A DNA stretch of 7,222 bases, from contig DAIELO010000055.1 in the NCBI GenBank assembly GCA_027341705.1, positions 1 to 7,222 on the forward strand, given 5' to 3'. A model generated the notes under the pieces. The model saw only the letters and a list, made by a program, of their open reading frames with translations, was not told the DNA's origin and did no database searches. The position numbers and the translations under genes are program-made. Origin of the DNA: Caryophanales bacterium. GTDB lineage: Bacteria > Bacillota > Bacilli > Alicyclobacillales > SLC66. Of this stretch, positions 4,875 to 7,222 are shown piece by piece; within the stretch, counting starts at the first letter, position 1; each line of letters opens with the position of its first letter.

Positions 4875-5564
4875 TCAGGTTTGTTTGGCTATGATCGTAT
4901 TGATGTCTTTCTCAACTTGCGGGAGACTGGGATTATCACCCGCATATTCGGCCATAATGGTGCCTTTCTGATTGACGATTTCGAGTATGATGGTATGGTT
5001 GAAGTAGGGAGTCCCTGGTACTGCCGACTTTTCTATATCCCAAGCTTTCAGAATTTGAGGAAGCTGATTGGGATTAGGTCGAACGAAATACCAACTCTGA
5101 AAATCCGGGTTAAATTGATTCGCCCATTTGCGGATGACAGGCAACGTGTCGTGTATGGGGTCCAGCGTGACCGAGACTAAATCCACCTTGTTCCCTAAAA
5201 CGCCTTCTGTCTTGAGATAGTTCTGAACCTGTTCCATTTGACCCGCAAGCATCGGACAAGGGCCGGGGCAATGAGTGTAAAAGAAAGTCACCACACGAAC
5301 TTTCCCATTCAGGCTACTGAAAGTGAATGGTGTGCCGTTGACGTTTGTGGCTGTAAAATTAGGCGCTTTGCCGAAATCAGAAAGGTCATTGATCGTGGGC
5401 GGAGTCGCGTCATTGCCGGTACCGCTCGTTACGTTACTGGCACTACTCGATGCACCCCCCGCATGGGTCGCATAGGTTACACCGCCAACGATCAGAATCA
5501 GTGCTATAAGCCCAAAAAGACCGTATTTTTTCCATCGCTTACGAATAGCAAACACCTCACTCAC
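4875..5564 (-). CDS. SCO1/SenC family copper chaperone
   Basis: This thioredoxin-fold copper protein loads or reduces the CuA site of cytochrome c oxidase at the outer membrane face. Counting from an upstream TTG at 5570, a membrane anchor spans residues 17-37, a Ser/Gly/Thr linker 38-58, and the SCO domain follows. It carries the copper-binding CPGPC (C101, C105) in FFYTHCPGPCPM, the SVTLDPIHDTL block, and the conserved histidine H192 in PYFNHTIILE. All three copper ligands are present. The start is unresolved: GTG 5564 is used, but neither it nor TTG 5570 has a ribosome binding site. A good GAGGTG (5558-5553) is followed six bases later by an in-frame ATT. The gene precedes the YtkA-like, ResA-like and cytochrome c genes in one probable operon. 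Confidence 0.92.
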   Translation of the reverse strand: MSEVFAIRKRWKKYGLFGLIALILIVGGVTYATHAGGASSSASNVTSGTGNDATPPTINDLSDFGKAPNFTATNVNGTPFTFSSLNGKVRVVTFFYTHCPGPCPMLAGQMEQVQNYLKTEGVLGNKVDLVSVTLDPIHDTLPVIRKWANQFNPDFQSWYFVRPNPNQLPQILKAWDIEKSAVPGTPYFNHTIILEIVNQKGTIMAEYAGDNPSLPQVEKDINTIIAKQT

Positions 5565-5637
5565 TGTCAAATTTTAATTTTTACTATAAAATCCTAATAA
5601 ATCATCCTTCCCATCTATCTGCCTATGTAGAGATACT

Positions 5638-5937
5638 TTACATTCCGGTAAATCCGCCAAAGATTCGAGTCAGCCACGTAGTGATGTCAGTCATTTTACC
5701 GGTCAACAACAAAATTCCCATCACCACCAGAATCCCGGTCCACCAATTGAAAATCAACATCAAGCCTAAAAACAGTTGAATGGCCGCAGAGATGAAATTA
5801 TAGGCAAAATATGCGATTTTAATTGCAGGATCCCGTCTACAAAGCAAATCATGCCACATCCTTGCTGGCATACAAAATAGCCTATTAGGGCTATCTCCGA
5901 CAAAATAGTACATAAGGCCTATTTCTACCATGTCCAA
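5638..5937 (-). CDS. Small two-helix membrane protein, unidentified
   Basis: The longest reading is 99 residues from a TTG at 5937. I do not recognise a family. Two strongly hydrophobic segments, residues ~41-63 and 64-80, predict a helical hairpin. The tail is KMTDITTWLTRIFGGFTGM. The first ~35 residues, with two cysteines, are less convincing and no ribosome binding site precedes the TTG. A promoter-like TTGGAC, 17 bases, TATGTA (5937-5909) would place transcription start inside the frame, so the true start may be further downstream. The gene ends 73 bases before the SCO gene on the same strand and is probably the operon's first gene, which hints at a role near oxidase or copper handling without proving it. 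Confidence 0.6.
   Translation of the reverse strand: MDMVEIGLMYYFVGDSPNRLFCMPARMWHDLLCRRDPAIKIAYFAYNFISAAIQLFLGLMLIFNWWTGILVVMGILLLTGKMTDITTWLTRIFGGFTGM
5909..5937 (-). promoter_or_regulatory. Candidate promoter of the copper/cytochrome operon
   Basis: On the minus strand TTGGAC (5937-5932), a 17-base spacer and TATGTA (5914-5909) are present. It is the best promoter-like pair I see upstream of the five-gene block, but it overlaps the longest reading of the first gene. Moderate to low confidence. Confidence 0.35.
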
Positions 5938-6015
5938 GTTTACTATATGAAAATAGTCTTGTATCTTTTTTAATGATGTCTTAATTCAGCAGACCCTATT
6001 TAAGAGCCTCTGTAT

Positions 6016-6050
6016 TGGAGAATAGGGGATTTTAACCCCTGACCCCTGTG
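6016..6050 (-). pseudogene. Degenerate tRNA 3' half
   Basis: On the minus strand the order is CACAG (anticodon-stem-like), variable loop GGGTC, T arm AGGGG, TTAAAAT, CCCCT with a perfect five-pair stem and seven-base loop, ATTCTCC as a 3' acceptor strand, then A and ATA in place of CCA. The T loop has lost C56 and G57. No D arm or full 5' acceptor strand is found upstream, where the toxin gene ends. It is similar in kind to the fragment at 3060-3101. Confidence 0.4.
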
Positions 6051-6063
6051 CTGCCCCAAATCT

Positions 6064-6378
6064 CTACAGCAACTGTCTCCACTCACGCCTACCATACAAT
6101 ATCCGGACAATAGTCACCGAGTCATTCATTTCTGAAACGATGTAGAACACGATGTGGTTATCGACAGACAACATCCGAATCCCCCGAAAGGCTAGTCGTT
6201 CATCTCGCACGAGGGCAAATCTATACGGCATTTTCTCTAACTCCAAAATCGCTTCTTGGATTCTAGACAGCAACTGACTCGCGTTGAAAGGTTCCAGCCG
6301 TTCAAATGCGATATATTGGACAATTTCGCGCAAATCAGTTTCGGCAATTTCAGAAATGACGACGGTATAAATCTTCAC
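6064..6378 (-). CDS. RelE/ParE-family toxin (second module)
   Basis: This 104-residue protein resembles ParE-type members of the RelE/ParE superfamily, which either poison gyrase or cut mRNA. Visible landmarks are the first strand and helix KIYTVVISEIAETDLREIVQYI (residues 2-23, not contiguous in motif terms), PYRFALVRDERLAFRGIRML (51-70), and the C-terminal strands NHIVFYIVSE and VTIVRILYGRREW (88-100), which are the strongest family signature. It starts at GTG 6378, overlapping the antitoxin TGA in the classic GTGA arrangement, with GAGGA nine bases upstream. The intact gene is co-transcribed with the antitoxin. The stop lies close to a decayed tRNA 3' half. Confidence 0.88.
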   Translation of the reverse strand: MKIYTVVISEIAETDLREIVQYIAFERLEPFNASQLLSRIQEAILELEKMPYRFALVRDERLAFRGIRMLSVDNHIVFYIVSEMNDSVTIVRILYGRREWRQLL

Positions 6379-6638
6379 TTCATGAATTCCTCGTCAATAT
6401 CGCGTAGTACGTCGCGAAACGGTCTGACCTTACCCTGTCTTACGGCCTCCATCCCTTCATCAAGGAGCTTGTGCAATTCAAATTTTCCAACAAGCCCCTC
6501 GTAGGCCTCGATACTCATGACCACCAAGTCTCCTTGACCGTTCTTGGTGATGTAAACTGGCTCCATGTAATCATGGCACCATTCGGAAATCTCAACGTAT
6601 TTGTTCCTCAGATCTGAACTTGGTCTGATGTTAGGCAT
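6375..6638 (-). CDS. Phd/YefM-family antitoxin
   Basis: This 87-residue antitoxin would bind and silence the toxin that follows and repress their shared promoter. The N-terminal Phd/YefM DNA-binding fold is seen in IRPSSDLRNKYVEISEW and then EPVYITKNGQGDLVVMSIEAYE (residues ~26-47, given as a block). The C-terminal tail, with LLDEGMEAVRQGKVRPFRDV (59-78), is the type that wraps RelE/ParE toxins. Several in-frame starts exist. The ATG at 6638 (MPNIRP) is preferred because GGAG lies eight bases upstream; an ATG at 6644 is only two bases from it. Its stop overlaps the toxin start by three bases. A strong promoter and a palindrome lie just upstream. Confidence 0.87.
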   Translation of the reverse strand: MPNIRPSSDLRNKYVEISEWCHDYMEPVYITKNGQGDLVVMSIEAYEGLVGKFELHKLLDEGMEAVRQGKVRPFRDVLRDIDEEFMK

Positions 6639-6655
6639 TTTCATCACTCCGAGCC

Positions 6656-6673
6656 ACAATATAACGTTATTGT
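6656..6673 (-). promoter_or_regulatory. Palindromic operator candidate of the second toxin-antitoxin pair
   Basis: A perfect ten-base palindrome ATAACGTTAT (6661-6670), flanked by ACAAT and TGT so that an imperfect 18-base dyad results, overlaps the -10 element and lies just before the antitoxin start. Phd/YefM antitoxins repress through such sites; the assignment is by position and symmetry. Confidence 0.5.
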
Positions 6674-6697
6674 ATCAATATATAGATATCTCATCAA
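6669..6697 (-). promoter_or_regulatory. Promoter of the second toxin-antitoxin pair
   Basis: On the minus strand TTGATG (6697-6692), a 17-base A/T-rich spacer and TACAAT (6674-6669) make a good sigma-A type promoter about 30 bases ahead of the antitoxin start. Confidence 0.75.
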
Positions 6698-6729
6698 CCA
6701 TGCCGTTCATGCGCAGACACCACCCGAAC

Positions 6730-6785
6730 GTGACATACTCCCACCACCTACGCTAAGGTTCGGCGATTAAGGTGAGAGATCAAGC
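6730..6785. mobile_element. Possible IS200/IS605-type end remnant
   Basis: The run GTGACATACTCCCACCACCT, then ACGCTAAGGT, resembles the ends of IS605/IS1341-type elements, which carry a GACATACTCCC motif and a hairpin with a CGCTAA-like loop. Here only ACCT/AGGT still pairs round the loop and the expected longer stem is broken. No tnpA or tnpB reading frame accompanies it. This is recall of a motif, not an alignment. The rest of 6700-6940 holds no gene. Confidence 0.3.
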
Positions 6786-6839
6786 GTTTGCGGAAACGGT
6801 GGTATTACTTAACGTCTTCATGTATAGTAAATAGTAAAT

Positions 6840-6855
6840 TGACTGATTGGTCAGT
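6840..6855 (+). promoter_or_regulatory. TetR-type operator candidate before the nitronate monooxygenase gene
   Basis: The sequence TGACTGATTGGTCAGT contains the inverted repeat ACTGA/TCAGT round TTGG. Such TGAC...GTCA dyads are common operators of TetR-family repressors. It overlaps a -35-like TTGACT (6839-6844) and precedes a -10-like TAGAAT (6857-6862), though those two are too close to form one promoter. No regulator gene is in the window. Confidence 0.4.
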
Positions 6856-6940
6856 TTAGAATTTGAGCTGATCTCTGTCCGCGTTACACTTGTTTCTCAG
6901 CAATCAAATTAAACCTGTTGGATTGGAGATAGAAAACCAT

Positions 6941-7222
6941 ATGTCGAAAATACCGTCAATTCTTCAAGGATTGCGCGTTCCGGTGATCGGATCGCCACTA
7001 TTCATTATTAGCAATCCCAAACTGGTCATCGCGCAATGCACAGCAGGCATTGTTGGGTCGATGCCTGCGCTGAATGCGCGACAGACTTCTCTCCTCGATG
7101 AGTGGCTGGCGGAAATCACCGAGACGCTTGCCGACGATGGCGACCAGGATAACCGGGTCCAGCCGCTGGTACTCGTGGACAGCGATGTTGCGAAAGCCGA
7201 CCATCTTCTTCATGGCGTCGCG
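6941..7222 (+). CDS. Nitronate monooxygenase, N-terminal part, chimeric and cut by the window edge
   Basis: From the ATG at 6941, residues 10-48 match the family N-terminus closely: GLRVPVIGSPLFIISNPKLV, then IAQCTAGIVGSMPALNAR. This FMN-binding region is conserved in nitronate monooxygenases (2-nitropropane dioxygenase type), which oxidise alkyl nitronates and so detoxify nitro compounds. Resemblance continues through LDEWLAEITETLA (to about 7132). After that the expected VNQIVHKSND-like block is absent; the frame stays open but reads as the antisense of a HepT-type gene. The gene is thus probably truncated by rearrangement, or the sequence is mis-joined. GGAG at 6925-6928 is 12 bases upstream, a loose spacing. 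The TetR-like dyad at 6840-6855 may control it. Confidence 0.7.
   Translation, partial: MSKIPSILQGLRVPVIGSPLFIISNPKLVIAQCTAGIVGSMPALNARQTSLLDEWLAEITETLADDGDQDNRVQPLVLVDSDVAKADHLLHGVA
6998..7222 (-). pseudogene. HepT-like (DUF86/HEPN) toxin, C-terminal fragment
   Basis: The minus frame entering at the window edge reads KKMVGFRNIAVHEYQRLD and then VAIVGKRLGDF. This carries the HEPN ribonuclease motif R-x4-H-x-Y (R, H and Y of RNIAVHEY, at 7192-7169). In HepT/MntA pairs the HEPN protein is the toxin, and its Tyr is AMPylated by the nucleotidyltransferase antitoxin MntA. Homology-like sequence ends near 7112; below that the frame is merely the antisense of the nitronate monooxygenase gene, down to a stop at 6998. 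So the protein end is not native. Whether the rest of hepT and an mntA lie beyond the window cannot be seen. Confidence 0.65.

Noticed and set aside
4602..5180. Long plus-strand open frame of 192 codons under the SCO and YtkA-like genes
   Set aside because: It is antisense to two genes with clear family motifs, has no family resemblance, and its repeats are those of the Met-rich linker read backwards.
5870..5895. Hairpin ATAGCC/GGCTAT followed by TTTT on the minus strand
   Set aside because: It is weak, A/T-rich and lies inside the probable 5' part of the small membrane protein gene; possible attenuator, but not supported.
1..7222. CRISPR array, replication origin or riboswitch
   Set aside because: No spaced identical repeats, DnaA-box cluster or recognisable aptamer fold was seen.

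Overview
The window looks like an accessory stretch of a Gram-positive Bacillota chromosome. The signs are strong GGAGG-type ribosome binding sites, extracytoplasmic proteins anchored as lipoproteins, consensus sigma-A type promoters before the tRNA genes, and a SCO/YtkA/ResA-like/cytochrome c set typical of aerobic bacilli. Alicyclobacillus-type acidophilic relatives are a guess from overall gene style only; nothing here fixes the genus.

Layout from left to right. Positions 1-66 are exon-like flank. Positions 67-641 (minus) hold the 3' end of a decayed group II intron: a 5'-truncated, frameshifted maturase tail followed by a well-formed domain V and domain VI. A plus-strand type II toxin-antitoxin pair follows (797-1334): an AbrB-fold antitoxin with a RelB-like tail, then a RelE/ParE toxin started from TTG. 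A near-identical ~20 bp direct repeat (714-734 and 1533-1552) brackets this module. Next, all on the minus strand, come an MBL-fold hydrolase, tRNA-Gly(GCC) and tRNA-Leu(UAA), the two tRNAs having their own promoters. Upstream of the hydrolase are tRNA-Asp(GUC) and a deviant tRNA-like gene behind a near-consensus promoter.

The centre (3191-5937, minus) reads as one operon: an unidentified two-helix membrane protein, a SCO copper chaperone, a YtkA/FixH-like lipoprotein with a Met-rich linker, a TlpA/ResA-like thioredoxin lipoprotein, and a CXXCH cytochrome c lipoprotein. Together these suit copper delivery to, and thiol/electron handling around, a haem-copper oxidase CuA site at the outer face of the membrane; no oxidase subunit lies in the window. 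Degenerate tRNA 3' halves sit on either side of this block (3060-3101 and 6016-6050).

The right part holds a second type II toxin-antitoxin pair (Phd/YefM antitoxin and ParE-like toxin, minus, 6064-6638) with a clear promoter and palindrome, a possible IS200/IS605-type end remnant, and a TetR-like operator before the start of a nitronate monooxygenase gene at 6941. That gene loses family resemblance near 7112-7135, beyond which the opposite strand encodes the catalytic end of a HepT (HEPN) toxin. The last 100 bases are therefore a head-on chimera. Decayed intron, decayed tRNAs, repeats, toxin modules and this junction together suggest a site of repeated insertion and loss.
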